From: an uncultured Pseudomonadales bacterium
GTDB lineage: Bacteria; Pseudomonadota; Gammaproteobacteria; Pseudomonadales; Porticoccaceae
NCBI GenBank assembly: GCA_938092205.1
Contig: CALKMW010000008.1
Span: 1 to 52,021, forward strand
Direction of reading: 5' to 3'
Length of the DNA stretch: 52,021 bases
Part shown: positions 36,287-44,284 of the stretch, piece after piece
Layout: each line of letters begins with the position of its first letter
Position numbering within the stretch: the stretch's first letter is position 1
Notes under the pieces: model-generated
What the model was told of the DNA's origin: nothing
Databases searched by the model: none
The model's input: only the letters and a program-made list of their open reading frames with translations
Program-made: the position numbers and the translations under genes

Positions 36287-36861
36287 TTTTAATGGTAGAT
36301 AACTACGATTCCTTCACCTATAACGTGGTGCAGTACTTGGCGGAGCTCAAGGCTGAAGTTCAAGTCTATCGCAATGACCAAATAACCATTGCTGAAATTG
36401 AGCAGCTTGCCCCAGAAAAAATTGTTATCTCGCCAGGCCCCTGCACGCCCAATGAAGCGGGTGTATCGGTTGAGGCGATTAAGTATTTTGCCGGCAAAAT
36501 TCCTATTCTAGGTATTTGCTTGGGGCATCAAAGTATAGGCCAAGCGTTTGGTGGTGAAATAGTTAGAGCCAAGCAGGTAATGCATGGTAAAACTTCAATG
36601 ATTCACCATAATAATAGCGGTGTTTTTTCAGGCCTAACCAATCCATATGAGGCAACTAGATACCATTCGCTGGTAATCAGCCAGGATACACTTCCAGATT
36701 GTTTAGAGGTTACTGCTTGGACGCAAAATAAAGATGGGTCGCGCGATGAAATTATGGGTGTGCGTCATAAGGAGTTGGCCGTCGAGGGGGTGCAGTTTCA
36801 TCCAGAATCAATTCTTACTCAGCACGGCCATGACCTGCTAGAAAACTTTTTAAAGGGTTAA
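36283..36861 (+). CDS. trpG: Anthranilate synthase component II (glutamine amidotransferase)
   Basis: Provides ammonia from glutamine to TrpE. It has 192 residues, class I glutamine amidotransferase. [19 protein letters not shown] is the usual start, followed by [12 protein letters not shown] near residue 50. The catalytic cysteine is in [17 protein letters not shown] near 76-92, and the His-Glu pair is in [16 protein letters not shown] near 168. It could also serve folate synthesis, as in bacteria lacking a separate pabA; this cannot be tested here. The trpE stop overlaps its ATG by 4 bases and trpD follows after 3 bases. Confidence 0.97.
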   Translation: MILMVDNYDSFTYNVVQYLAELKAEVQVYRNDQITIAEIEQLAPEKIVISPGPCTPNEAGVSVEAIKYFAGKIPILGICLGHQSIGQAFGGEIVRAKQVMHGKTSMIHHNNSGVFSGLTNPYEATRYHSLVISQDTLPDCLEVTAWTQNKDGSRDEIMGVRHKELAVEGVQFHPESILTQHGHDLLENFLKG

Positions 36862-36864
36862 ATT

Positions 36865-37902
36865 GTGGACATAACTCAAGCATTAGACAGGGTGGTGAAT
36901 AACCAAAATTTAGCGGCAGCCGAGATGCGTGACGTAATGCGTCAAATTATGACAGGTCAGGCAACAGCTGCGCAGGTTGGCGCTTTTCTAGTTGCCTTGC
37001 GGATGAAAGGCGAGAGCATTGATGAAATTGCTGGTGCCGTTGAAGTGATGCGCGAATTGGCTACTGGGGTTGAAGTTTCAGGAGATTATTTGGTTGATAT
37101 CGTAGGCACAGGTGGCGATGAGTCCAATTTATTTAATGTGTCTACAGCTTCGAGTTTTGTCGTTGCTGCCTCTGGTGGGCGGGTGGCAAAGCATGGCAAT
37201 CGCTCGGTTAGCAGTAGCAGTGGTGCCGCCGATCTTCTTGAGGCCGCTGGGGTTAACCTTAGCCTGAGCCCTGAGCAGGTTGCTCAATGTGTTGATCAGC
37301 TTGGTGTGGGCTTTATGTTTGCGCCAGCTCACCATAGTGCTATGAAGCATGCCATAGGGCCTCGTCGAGAACTGGGTCTTAGAACAATATTTAATATTTT
37401 GGGCCCGATGACTAACCCTGCCGGGGTTGAGCAGCAGTTGATAGGTGTTTATGACCAAGCACTTTGCCGGCCTATGGCAGAGGTTCTTGGGCGGTTGGGA
37501 GCCAAGCATATCATGGTGGTTAATTCGGCAGATGGTCTTGATGAGATTAGTATTGCCGATGAAACCAATGTGGCGGAATTTAAAGATGGTAAAATAACGG
37601 AATATGCTATTAAGCCTGAAGCGTATTTTGGTAATAGGCAGAGTTTAGACGGACTATCGGTGAGTGATGCAAAGCAATCATTTGATATTATTTCTGATGC
37701 TTTGGGTAAGCAGCAGGGGGAAAATGCCGAAAAAGCAGCAGACCTTATTGCTATCAATGCCGGTGCAGCACTCTATGTTGCTGGCTGTGCGGCAGATTTA
37801 AAACAGGGTGTTGCTATGGCGCAAGATGCCATAGTGTCCGGATTGGCTAGAGCAAAAATTAGCGATTTTGCCGCTTTTACCAGAGCCCAAGCGGACAGTT
37901 AA
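36865..37902 (+). CDS. trpD: Anthranilate phosphoribosyltransferase
   Basis: Transfers the phosphoribosyl group from PRPP to anthranilate. It has 345 residues and begins with GTG; AAAGGG upstream at 8-base spacing supports that start. The PRPP site [20 protein letters not shown] is at residues about 79-98, followed by [58 protein letters not shown] (about 152-186) is diagnostic. The [13 protein letters not shown] segment holds metal ligands. It is in the trpEGDC operon, 20 bases upstream of trpC. Confidence 0.97.
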   Translation: MDITQALDRVVNNQNLAAAEMRDVMRQIMTGQATAAQVGAFLVALRMKGESIDEIAGAVEVMRELATGVEVSGDYLVDIVGTGGDESNLFNVSTASSFVVAASGGRVAKHGNRSVSSSSGAADLLEAAGVNLSLSPEQVAQCVDQLGVGFMFAPAHHSAMKHAIGPRRELGLRTIFNILGPMTNPAGVEQQLIGVYDQALCRPMAEVLGRLGAKHIMVVNSADGLDEISIADETNVAEFKDGKITEYAIKPEAYFGNRQSLDGLSVSDAKQSFDIISDALGKQQGENAEKAADLIAINAGAALYVAGCAADLKQGVAMAQDAIVSGLARAKISDFAAFTRAQADS

Positions 37903-37922
37903 GCGGCTTTAAAGAGAAGATT

Positions 37923-38723
37923 ATGAGTAGTGAAACGCCTACAGTATTAAAGAAAATATTGACCAGAAAAGCCCAAGAAGTTGCCGATCGAAAGGGCTTA
38001 GTCAGTATTGAGCAGTTAAAATCTCAGTTAAAAAATGCTTCGGCACCGCGTGGCTTTGCCAAGGCTCTGCAGGAAAAAATCTCTGCTGGAGAGTCGGCAG
38101 TGATCGCAGAGATTAAGAAAGCATCGCCGAGCAAAGGAGTGATTCGAGAGGATTTTGACCCGATTGAAATTGCCAAAAGTTATGAGCTGGGCGGTGCCGC
38201 CTGTTTGTCAGTTTTGACCGATGTAGACTTCTTTCAAGGCGCCGATCAATACCTTGTAGATGCGCGGGCATCTTGTAAACTTCCTGTTATTAGAAAAGAC
38301 TTTATTATTGATGAGTATCAGCTGTATGAATCAAGGGTCATGGGTGCGGATTGTGTATTACTGATTGTTTCAGCGCTACAGCCAGAAGCCCTTTACAGTC
38401 TGCATGCTACTGCGCTGGCACTTGGCTTGGATGTTCTAATTGAAGTACATGATCAGCGCGAACTAGAAATTGCCCTTGCGGTCGACAATCCCATGATTGG
38501 TATCAATAATAGAAATCTCCATACTTTTGAGGTGTCATTAGACAATACTTTTGAGCTGCTTGGTCAAATTCCTTCAAATCGCATTGTGATTACTGAGAGT
38601 GGCATCCATAGCGGTGGTGATGTGCAGCTTATGAGAGATAATAATGTGCACGCTTTCCTGGTAGGGGAGGCATTTATGCGCAGTGATAATCCCGGCCAGC
38701 AGCTTAAAGATTTCTTTGGGTAA
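37923..38723 (+). CDS. trpC: Indole-3-glycerol phosphate synthase
   Basis: Closes the indole ring from CdRP in tryptophan synthesis. It has 266 residues, a TIM barrel, and is not fused to Trp[22 protein letters not shown] (residues about 60-80) carries catalytic lysine and glutamate. [70 protein letters not shown] and ITESGIHSG follow in order. The gene closes the trp operon; trpF, trpB and trpA are not here, as in Pseudomonas. Its last 20 bases overlap the 3' end of the opposing crp gene. Confidence 0.97.
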   Translation: MSSETPTVLKKILTRKAQEVADRKGLVSIEQLKSQLKNASAPRGFAKALQEKISAGESAVIAEIKKASPSKGVIREDFDPIEIAKSYELGGAACLSVLTDVDFFQGADQYLVDARASCKLPVIRKDFIIDEYQLYESRVMGADCVLLIVSALQPEALYSLHATALALGLDVLIEVHDQRELEIALAVDNPMIGINNRNLHTFEVSLDNTFELLGQIPSNRIVITESGIHSGGDVQLMRDNNVHAFLVGEAFMRSDNPGQQLKDFFG

Positions 38724-39393
38724 AAAGAGCCTGAAAGTCGGGCATAGCGCATAATCTTTTGTGATTGTTAGCAGAAATCACAATAGTTTTTCCGTAAAGT
38801 CTAACCAAGTTCTGAACTTCTAAGTCTTTTAATGTTTTTCCTACCATTTCTCTCGAACAGCCAACGAGCCTAGCTATTTCTTGGCGCGTAATTTTAATAT
38901 GGATCGCGGTCTTTTTTTTCAAGGCGTCGGGTTCGTTACATAAATCAATTAATGCAGCAGCTACCCGTCCCCTGACCCCAAGAAATGCCAAGTCGCAGGC
39001 TTTGCGTGATGTGTGTGCAAGGCGTGTCGACATTTGCTGCGCTAGGGCAAACATTAATTCTGGATGTTTAATGCTTAGAGAAAAAAATTTTTGATAACTA
39101 ACTTCTACTAATTCACATTTGGTCTTGGCTCTGATTCGAGCACTGCGGCGATTTTGCTTAAAAAGACCCATTTCGCCAACAAAATCTCCAGGATTAAGAT
39201 AGGCAAGGGTTATTTCTTTGCCATCATTATCTTGCGCTATTGCTGCAACAGAACCGCTTAAAATATAAAAAAGGGAAGAGCTATAGTCTCCAAAGTGGAT
39301 GATAATGTTTTTTGCTTTGTAGCTTCTTTTTCTACAATTATTGAGAATATTTTCAATATTCTCGGAGGGAAAGAAGGGTCGAGTAATGGTCAA
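38704..39393 (-). CDS. crp: cAMP-activated global regulator, Crp/Vfr family
   Basis: A 229-residue transcription factor with an N-terminal cyclic-nucleotide domain and a C-terminal helix-turn-helix. Residues that bind cAMP in E. coli CRP have clear equivalents: [19 protein letters not shown] near residue 73-91 (E, R, S) and [21 protein letters not shown] (T, S) near 128. The recognition helix [15 protein letters not shown] matches Vfr almost word for word. About 20 residues beyond the usual end ([21 protein letters not shown]) overlap the trpC 3' end. The trpC-vfr neighbourhood is as in Pseudomonas, and osmC is divergent, as yhfA is to crp in E. coli. Confidence 0.93.
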   Translation of the reverse strand: MTITRPFFPSENIENILNNCRKRSYKAKNIIIHFGDYSSSLFYILSGSVAAIAQDNDGKEITLAYLNPGDFVGEMGLFKQNRRSARIRAKTKCELVEVSYQKFFSLSIKHPELMFALAQQMSTRLAHTSRKACDLAFLGVRGRVAAALIDLCNEPDALKKKTAIHIKITRQEIARLVGCSREMVGKTLKDLEVQNLVRLYGKTIVISANNHKRLCAMPDFQALFTQRNL

Positions 39394-39494
39394 TTGATAT
39401 CCCCTAGCCTTATGTCTTGAAAATTTAAAAAAGAGAAAGCCATCTGGCTAGCACTGCATCTTTATACTAGTAAACAAAAGTGCTACTTGCGAAG

Positions 39495-39517
39495 ATTCAC
39501 TGGTAGAATATGTGAAT
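39495..39517. promoter_or_regulatory. Candidate osmC promoter with flanking inverted repeat
   Basis: TAGAAT (39504-39509) may be the -10 of the osmC transcript. It lies inside ATTCAC (39495-39500) and GTGAAT (39512-39517), a 6-bp inverted repeat with an 11-base spacer. A dimeric repressor bound here would block the promoter. The spacing does not match the CRP consensus. The -35 is not clear. Confidence 0.3.
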
Positions 39518-39551
39518 TAATTTTATGTGTAAGGTATTAGGGGCTAATACA

Positions 39552-39965
39552 ATGAAAGCAGTAGTAAAGTGGGTAGACGGTGTGATGTTCGTCGGGGAGT
39601 CTGGGAGTGGGCACTCGGTTGTGATGGACGGCGCGCCAGAGCAGGGAGGCAGAAATATGGGTGTACGCCCAATGGAGATGCTTCTTCTAGGTTTGGGCGG
39701 CTGTGCTTCCTATGATGTTATTGCTATGTTGAAGAAAGGTCGTCAGCAATTTGTGGAGTGCCGGGCAGAAATTGAGGCAGAGCGCGCTGATGCAGTGCCA
39801 GCGGTATTTAGTAAAATACATATTAATTTCATAGTTAGCGGAAATGACTTAAAAGAAAAGCAGGTTAAGCGTGCGGTTGACCTATCGGCTGAAAAATATT
39901 GCTCCGCTTCAATTATGCTTGGTGCGGCGGGCGTTGCCATGAGTCATAGTTACGAGATTCAATAG
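39552..39965 (+). CDS. OsmC family protein (YhfA-like)
   Basis: A 137-residue OsmC/Ohr fold protein; the track's ATG at 39525 adds nine residues. The ATG at 39552 is preferred because AGGGGC lies about 10 bases upstream and MKAVVKWVDGVMFVGES matches the YhfA start. The two family cysteines are in LGLGGCASYDVIAML and SAEKYCSASIMLG, suggesting a thiol peroxidase-like site, though YhfA proteins have no proven substrate. In E. coli yhfA also adjoins crp, in agreement with the divergent crp here. Downstream lies the non-coding interval with the two candidate small RNAs. Confidence 0.87.
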   Translation: MKAVVKWVDGVMFVGESGSGHSVVMDGAPEQGGRNMGVRPMEMLLLGLGGCASYDVIAMLKKGRQQFVECRAEIEAERADAVPAVFSKIHINFIVSGNDLKEKQVKRAVDLSAEKYCSASIMLGAAGVAMSHSYEIQ

Positions 39966-39980
39966 AGGGTCAAAATTTAG

Positions 39981-40081
39981 GCAAAAAAAAGGGAGCCAAA
40001 GGTTGGCTCCCTATAAATTCTTTGGATGACTCGCAAAGAGGGGTTTGGGCTAGAGAGCGCTTAGGTAGCTATCTCTCTAGG
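39981..40081 (-). ncRNA. Candidate small RNA A, about 100 nt
   Basis: Read on the minus strand, a TTGGAT (40117-40112), 18-base spacer, TATATT (40093-40088) promoter would start transcription near 40081. The RNA opens with an 8-bp hairpin (CTAGAGAG/CTCTCTAG, 40080-40050). It continues with an unpaired CCCAAACCCCTCTTTG stretch and ends with a 10-bp terminator stem (AGGGAGCCAA/TTGGCTCCCT as written on plus, 39990-40012) followed by eight U. This is the layout of an Hfq-type small RNA. No coding gene on this strand is available for the terminator to serve. The same hairpin may also weakly terminate osmC. Confidence 0.55.
39990..40012 (-). terminator. Intrinsic terminator of candidate small RNA A
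   Basis: A perfect 10-bp stem, AGGGAGCCAA (39990-39999) with TTGGCTCCCT (40003-40012), and a 3-base loop. On the minus strand it runs straight into eight T (39990-39983). On the plus strand the tail is ATAAATTCTTT, much weaker, so the main direction is minus. Confidence 0.8.
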
Positions 40082-40168
40082 GCGCGCAATATAATGTTGG
40101 GCTTGATATTAATCCAATGCATTTTGCGCATGTTAGGCATTACTTTTTGTTATGACCTTTGCGTAGGT

Positions 40169-40243
40169 AAAAAAAAGGACCCTGGGAGGGTCCTAAAAAA
40201 ATCCTTTAGCAAGGATTAAGAGGGGTTTGTTACAAATCACATT
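40169..40243 (-). ncRNA. Candidate small RNA B, about 75 nt or longer
   Basis: The minus strand carries GTGATTTGTAACAAACCCCTC leading into two stacked hairpins: AATCCTT/AAGGATT (40217-40200) followed by five T, then AGGACCC/GGGTCCT (40194-40176) followed by eight T. The 12 bases CAAACCCCTCTT (40229-40218) are identical to those in candidate A. A start near 40243 is guessed from TAATAT at 40256-40251; the -35 is poor, so activation may be needed, and a longer 5' end is possible. The region lies divergent from the LysR gene. Confidence 0.5.
40176..40194 (-). terminator. Intrinsic terminator of candidate small RNA B
   Basis: AGGACCC and GGGTCCT pair around a 5-base loop (TGGGA on plus). On the minus strand eight T follow (40176-40169); on the plus strand only A follows. 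This is a clear minus-strand terminator with no coding gene upstream on that strand. Confidence 0.82.
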
Positions 40244-40282
40244 CTTAGACATATTAATTATTAACTTTTAATCTGCCTTGAC

Positions 40283-40306
40283 TTAACGCTGTACCTCTAG
40301 CGCTAA
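40283..40306. promoter_or_regulatory. 24-bp near-perfect dyad, candidate LysR-type operator
   Basis: TTAACGCT (40283-40290) and AGCGCTAA (40299-40306) are reverse complements at 7 of 8 positions around an 8-base spacer. The dyad lies between the LysR promoter (-35 at 40348) and the supposed start of small RNA B (near 40243), with its centre about 50 bases upstream of the latter. LysR-type activators bind dyads in that general position. Binding by the neighbouring regulator is inference. Confidence 0.42.
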
Positions 40307-40347
40307 ATTTACTAAATCTTTTAAGCTAATCATTCATTGCTTTATGG

Positions 40348-40377
40348 TTGATACTATATGCTGCTTCATGCCATAAT
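40348..40377 (+). promoter_or_regulatory. Probable promoter of the LysR-type gene
   Basis: TTGATA (40348-40353), an 18-base spacer and CATAAT (40372-40377) match sigma-70 well; the start would be near 40384. AATGCA and TGCATT (40381-40397) form a 6-bp inverted repeat across the start site and could serve autoregulation. Confidence 0.55.
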
Positions 40378-40435
40378 TCTAATGCATTGTTTGCATTAAC
40401 ATTATGCGTTTTGGTAATAACCTTAGGAAGCGGTG

Positions 40436-41416
40436 ATGAATCTTCAAAAACTGTCTCGACTTGATTTAAATTTATTGGTTTCACTGCAAGCGCTTTTAGA
40501 AGAGAAGAGCGTGACTAAGGCTGCTGAGCGTCTATTTATTACCCAGCCCGCTATGAGTCGCGTTTTGCAACGCTTGAGGGATCAGTTAGATGATCCTCTT
40601 TTTACCAGAACCGGCAACGAATTAGTGCCAACACCAAGAGCTCGGGAGCTACAAATTCGCTTGCCCGGATTGTTAGACACGGTGCTAGAAATGGTTAGCG
40701 AAGGTGAATTCGATCCAGCAACTTATGTGGGCGAAATAAATATTGCAGTGCCAGAATTTGTAGCGATCTCATTAGTTTCTGAGTTAACCCGAGTAATAAC
40801 TGAGCATGCGCCCAATGTTATCTTATCTATTTCAAGTGAAACTGACTCGGTTGAGGGCGAGCTAGCCGAGGGTATATTGGATTTTGCAATTGATGTAGAG
40901 CGCGGAGTCAGTGAGGACATCTCTTCGAAGAGATTAGCCATTTTTACGCCATCAATCTGGATGCGAGAAGGACACCCACTTGCCAATCATGCTGAAGTTA
41001 CGCTTGATGAAATCTTAGAGTATCCCTTTGTGCAATATTACCTACTTATTGCAAAGCGAGTAAGTGCAAGAACCGACGCGCGTTTTGATAAGGCGCTAAG
41101 AGATCTAGGAAGAAAGCGTAAAAAAGCGTTAGTCACCAACCAGCTAATGACAGCAATGGAAACAGTGTGCGGCACCGACTGCCTTATGGTGGCAGCAAAA
41201 TATGGTATGGCGTTAGATCGCGAGATGTATCGAATTGTGCGAAAGCGTTACCCCGCAGGACTTCCTCATGTTGGCACTATCCCAATGGCACTTTTGCAAC
41301 ACAATAGAACCGCAAGCTCACCTATTCACAGCTGGGTGGCAAATCAAGTTGTACAATTAATCAACGGCTGGCAACAAGACCTTGATGCAGACCGAGAAAG
41401 CATTTCTTTAAAGTAA
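40436..41416 (+). CDS. LysR family transcriptional regulator
   Basis: A DNA-binding regulator of 326 residues from the ATG at 40436. The track's GTG one codon earlier is too close to the TAGGAAG ribosome site. The winged helix reads LSRLDLNLLVSLQALLEEKSVTKAAERLFITQPAMSRVLQRLRDQLDDPLFTR (residues about 5-57). The rest is a periplasmic-binding-protein-like effector domain. It holds two cysteines four residues apart (VCGTDC, near residue 245), but these do not match OxyR's spacing. The effector and targets are not known to me. LysR genes commonly control the divergent neighbour, here the candidate small RNAs. It converges with coq7. Confidence 0.9.
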   Translation: MNLQKLSRLDLNLLVSLQALLEEKSVTKAAERLFITQPAMSRVLQRLRDQLDDPLFTRTGNELVPTPRARELQIRLPGLLDTVLEMVSEGEFDPATYVGEINIAVPEFVAISLVSELTRVITEHAPNVILSISSETDSVEGELAEGILDFAIDVERGVSEDISSKRLAIFTPSIWMREGHPLANHAEVTLDEILEYPFVQYYLLIAKRVSARTDARFDKALRDLGRKRKKALVTNQLMTAMETVCGTDCLMVAAKYGMALDREMYRIVRKRYPAGLPHVGTIPMALLQHNRTASSPIHSWVANQVVQLINGWQQDLDADRESISLK

Positions 41417-41422
41417 CTATAA

Positions 41423-42067
41423 CTATATTTTGTAGCTACTTTTAGTCATAGCCGAAGAGACCAGCGTCATTAAGGACTCGACCGGTTTAGGAAATTTGTG
41501 TCCGCCAGCAGCAAGTGCAGACTCTGCATGATGGGCTTCATCTTTGAGCATTTGTGCAACAATTAAACGACTTTTATCGTCTTCCTCTGGCAGTTGCTCG
41601 AGATGCTTTTCAAGGTGACTGCATACCTGATGTTCGGTAGCAGCAACAAAGCCTAGGCTAAGCTTGTCGCTAATTAATCCGGCGCCTGCTCCAAGTGCAA
41701 ACGACATGGCATACCACGCAGGGTTTAGCGCGCTGGTTTTGCCGCCAAGCTCTTCAATGCGTTGCTCACACCAAGCCAAGTGATCAATTTCTTCCTCAGC
41801 CGATTCGCGCATTTTATCACCAACCTCAGGGAGTTTAGCGGTGAGTGCCTGCCCCTGATAAAGTGCCTGAGCGCATATTTCACCGGCATGATTGACGCGC
41901 ATTAATCCAAGAGCATGTTGACGCTGCTCTTCGTTAAGTTCTGGTTCATCCATGGCATTTGCAGGTGAGGGGCGATTCGGTGTTGGAGCGGTGGCAAACG
42001 TGGTGCGTAGGCCAGAATCAATCTGGTCCAACAAAGTATCAATAAATGTAAGCTTTCTCTGTCCCAT
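41423..42067 (-). CDS. coq7: 3-demethoxyubiquinol 3-hydroxylase (Coq7)
   Basis: A di-iron hydroxylase of late ubiquinone synthesis, found in gammaproteobacteria in place of UbiF. The ATG at 42067 has an AAGGTGAA ribosome site and gives 214 residues; the track's GTG at 42088 overlaps the upstream gene. Iron ligands are visible: [17 protein letters not shown] (near residue 57), [19 protein letters not shown] with EExxH (near 91), [17 protein letters not shown] (near 143) and [10 protein letters not shown] with ExxH (near 173). It joins ubiC, ubiA and ubiD in this window as a fourth ubiquinone gene. It is downstream of a YwaF-like membrane protein. Confidence 0.95.
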   Translation of the reverse strand: MGQRKLTFIDTLLDQIDSGLRTTFATAPTPNRPSPANAMDEPELNEEQRQHALGLMRVNHAGEICAQALYQGQALTAKLPEVGDKMRESAEEEIDHLAWCEQRIEELGGKTSALNPAWYAMSFALGAGAGLISDKLSLGFVAATEHQVCSHLEKHLEQLPEEDDKSRLIVAQMLKDEAHHAESALAAGGHKFPKPVESLMTLVSSAMTKSSYKI

Positions 42068-42084
42068 AGGGTTCACCTTAAATG

Positions 42085-42810
42085 TCACTTTGATGCGGTA
42101 TAGGTCATTTTCTTAACCAGTATAACCGGCAACAGGGCGATAGCAAAAAAGCCCATCACCAAAAATTCCGCAACCACTATGTAAACGGGCCAGGGTCCAA
42201 AATAATCTAGAACTGACGGGTTAATAGGTTTTGCCATTAAATAAAAATAATTAGCATCCAGTATGTAGTTAATAGGCATGAGTACTAATACATAAATATT
42301 AAGCCAGCCAAAAGCGGTAAGCATGCTTTTGGTTGTAGGATAAAGTTCGAAACAAACAAGATAATGGATCACCAAAAGAACTAATCCAACATGAATTATC
42401 CAGTATTTAAAAAAGGCATAACTGGGGAAACCTATATACAGATCTGGGGTGATCACCGCCTGTAAGGTGCCCGCCATAACCAAAAAATAGACAACCACAA
42501 AATAGTTTAACTTAGGGCGCCAAAATAGCCAGGGCGCCAGAATGCAGAAAAGATTACAGGTTGATAGCGGCAGGTCTTGGGCGATAGTGAAGCGCCCTAA
42601 GGCAATTTCAAATAACGTATAGATAACAACAGTTATAGCCAAAAATATCGAGAAAGAGCGGCCAATTAAAAGGTTTTGTTGATAGCTAAGCTTTTTGCGG
42701 GCAATAAATATAGCGGCCAGCAAAAAAAGGCTAATCAGCATGACTACTAGATGGCTCAAGCCGTAAGCAAAGAAGGGAATATCGGCACGAAAAAAAGCTA
42801 AATCGGCCAT
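42085..42810 (-). CDS. YwaF/TIGR02206-like integral membrane protein
   Basis: A 241-residue protein with about seven hydrophobic segments and few charges. [21 protein letters not shown] near the start and the [25 protein letters not shown] segment near residues 71-95 (LPLxxCN type) match the YwaF/TIGR02206 membrane family. Its function is unknown. The stop is 17 bases upstream of the coq7 ATG, so co-transcription with coq7 is likely. purD lies 32 bases upstream on the same strand. Confidence 0.8.
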   Translation of the reverse strand: MADLAFFRADIPFFAYGLSHLVVMLISLFLLAAIFIARKKLSYQQNLLIGRSFSIFLAITVVIYTLFEIALGRFTIAQDLPLSTCNLFCILAPWLFWRPKLNYFVVVYFLVMAGTLQAVITPDLYIGFPSYAFFKYWIIHVGLVLLVIHYLVCFELYPTTKSMLTAFGWLNIYVLVLMPINYILDANYFYLMAKPINPSVLDYFGPWPVYIVVAEFLVMGFFAIALLPVILVKKMTYTASK

Positions 42811-42842
42811 AATTACTTATCGCGCTTCGATAACATTTGGGC

Positions 42843-44144
42843 TTATTGCTCTCTTTGAATGGCACGCCATGCAATGTCTGCGCGAAAAAACATGCCTTCC
42901 CAGCTAATTGAAGAAGCTAATTTATAAGCCTCTTGCTGAGCATCTAGCACAGTGTCGCCCATCGCCGTAGCGCAAAGAACTCGACCGCCGTTAGTGCAGA
43001 TGCCTGCGCCAGTTTTCTGAGTGCCAGCATGAAATATTTTTTCAGAGGTCGGCGCGGCAGAAATGTTTGAGCCTAACTCGGGCAATCCCGAAATAGCATC
43101 GCCTTTGTTGTAAGCATTAGGGTAGCCACCCGCGGCCAATACAATACCAACGGCTGGACGACTATCCCAAGTTGTATGTTGAGAATCGAGTTGGCCGTTT
43201 ATTGCGGCAAGACAGTGCTCGACAAGGTCTGATTGCATGCGCAACATAATAGGCTGAGTTTCAGGGTCGCCGAAGCGGCAATTATATTCAATCACTTTTG
43301 GGGTGCCGTCAGCCATAATCATCAAGCCGGCATATAGAAAGCCAGTGTAACTGTTGCCTTCCTCAGCCATGCCTTTCACTGTTGGGTGAATAACTTCGTC
43401 CATAATGCGTTGGTAGATCACGTCATCAACCACAGGGGCAGGTGAATAAGCGCCCATGCCGCCAGTATTCGGTCCAGTATCGCCTTCGCCTACTCGTTTG
43501 TGGTCTTGGCTAGTTGCCATGGGTAGTACGTTAACGCCATCCGCCATCACAATAAAGCTAGCTTCTTCGCCGTCGAGAAATTCTTCAATAACTACGCGGT
43601 GTCCGGCCTCGCCAAAAGCATTGCCGGCAAGCATATCGCGAACAGCCTCTTCGGCCACAGCGATATCCATTGCTACAATAACCCCTTTGCCAGCGGCAAG
43701 GCCGTCTGCTTTGACAACAATTGGCGCACCAATTTTGTTAACGTAGGCAATAGCTGCATTGACTTCGGTAAAGGTTTCATAAAAAGCCGTGGGAATATTA
43801 TGGCGGGCTAAAAAGTCTTTAGTAAAAGATTTTGAGCCTTCTAACTGTGCGGCACCTGAGCTGGGGCCAAAAATAGCCAGTTTTCTGTCGTTAAAGAAAT
43901 CGACAACACCATCCACTAAGGGCTGTTCTGGGCCAACGATAGTCAGGCCTACATCATTAGATTGAGCAAACTCTGCAAGTGCATCAAAGTCATCTGCCCC
44001 TATGGCTACGTTTTCAAGCCCCGGTTCGATGGCTGTTCCAGCATTACCGGGGGCGACGAATACTTTGCCAGCCTTTGAAGATTGAGATGCCTTCCATGCC
44101 AATGCGTGTTCGCGGCCGCCAGAGCCAATTACTAATATATTCAT
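42843..44144 (-). CDS. purD: Phosphoribosylamine--glycine ligase
   Basis: Second step of purine synthesis, ATP-dependent joining of phosphoribosylamine and glycine. It has 433 residues, an ATP-grasp enzyme. MNILVIGSGGREHALAWK is the standard start. FGPSSGAAQLEGSKSFTKDFLARHNIPTA (residues about 93-121), VVKADGLAAGKGVIVA (about 142) and the signature YNCRFGDPETQPIMLR (about 287-302) are diagnostic. In Pseudomonas it is next to purH in one operon; here a divergent photolyase gene of about 1.5 kb separates them. Confidence 0.97.
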   Translation of the reverse strand: MNILVIGSGGREHALAWKASQSSKAGKVFVAPGNAGTAIEPGLENVAIGADDFDALAEFAQSNDVGLTIVGPEQPLVDGVVDFFNDRKLAIFGPSSGAAQLEGSKSFTKDFLARHNIPTAFYETFTEVNAAIAYVNKIGAPIVVKADGLAAGKGVIVAMDIAVAEEAVRDMLAGNAFGEAGHRVVIEEFLDGEEASFIVMADGVNVLPMATSQDHKRVGEGDTGPNTGGMGAYSPAPVVDDVIYQRIMDEVIHPTVKGMAEEGNSYTGFLYAGLMIMADGTPKVIEYNCRFGDPETQPIMLRMQSDLVEHCLAAINGQLDSQHTTWDSRPAVGIVLAAGGYPNAYNKGDAISGLPELGSNISAAPTSEKIFHAGTQKTGAGICTNGGRVLCATAMGDTVLDAQQEAYKLASSISWEGMFFRADIAWRAIQREQ

Positions 44145-44284
44145 TTAAACGAGCTTTAATGTTAGTTTGATTTTAAGCACGGAATTGTAGCAGAGTAAGC
44201 TGTAATTGCGATAGGCAAGACGACTAATCCAATTCTAAAACCGATTGCGTAGCATTGGGTAATAATCAAAATAGGCAAAGGTCC

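Noticed and set aside
39990-40012. Hairpin regarded only as the osmC terminator
   Set aside because: The U-run lies on the minus strand (eight T). The plus-strand tail is weak, so the hairpin may help osmC but its main direction is minus.
40022-40219. 65-residue plus-strand ORF from the track between osmC and the LysR gene
   Set aside because: It runs through both terminator hairpins, has low-complexity lysine-rich ends produced by the A-runs, and lacks a credible ribosome site. The structure is better explained by minus-strand small RNAs.
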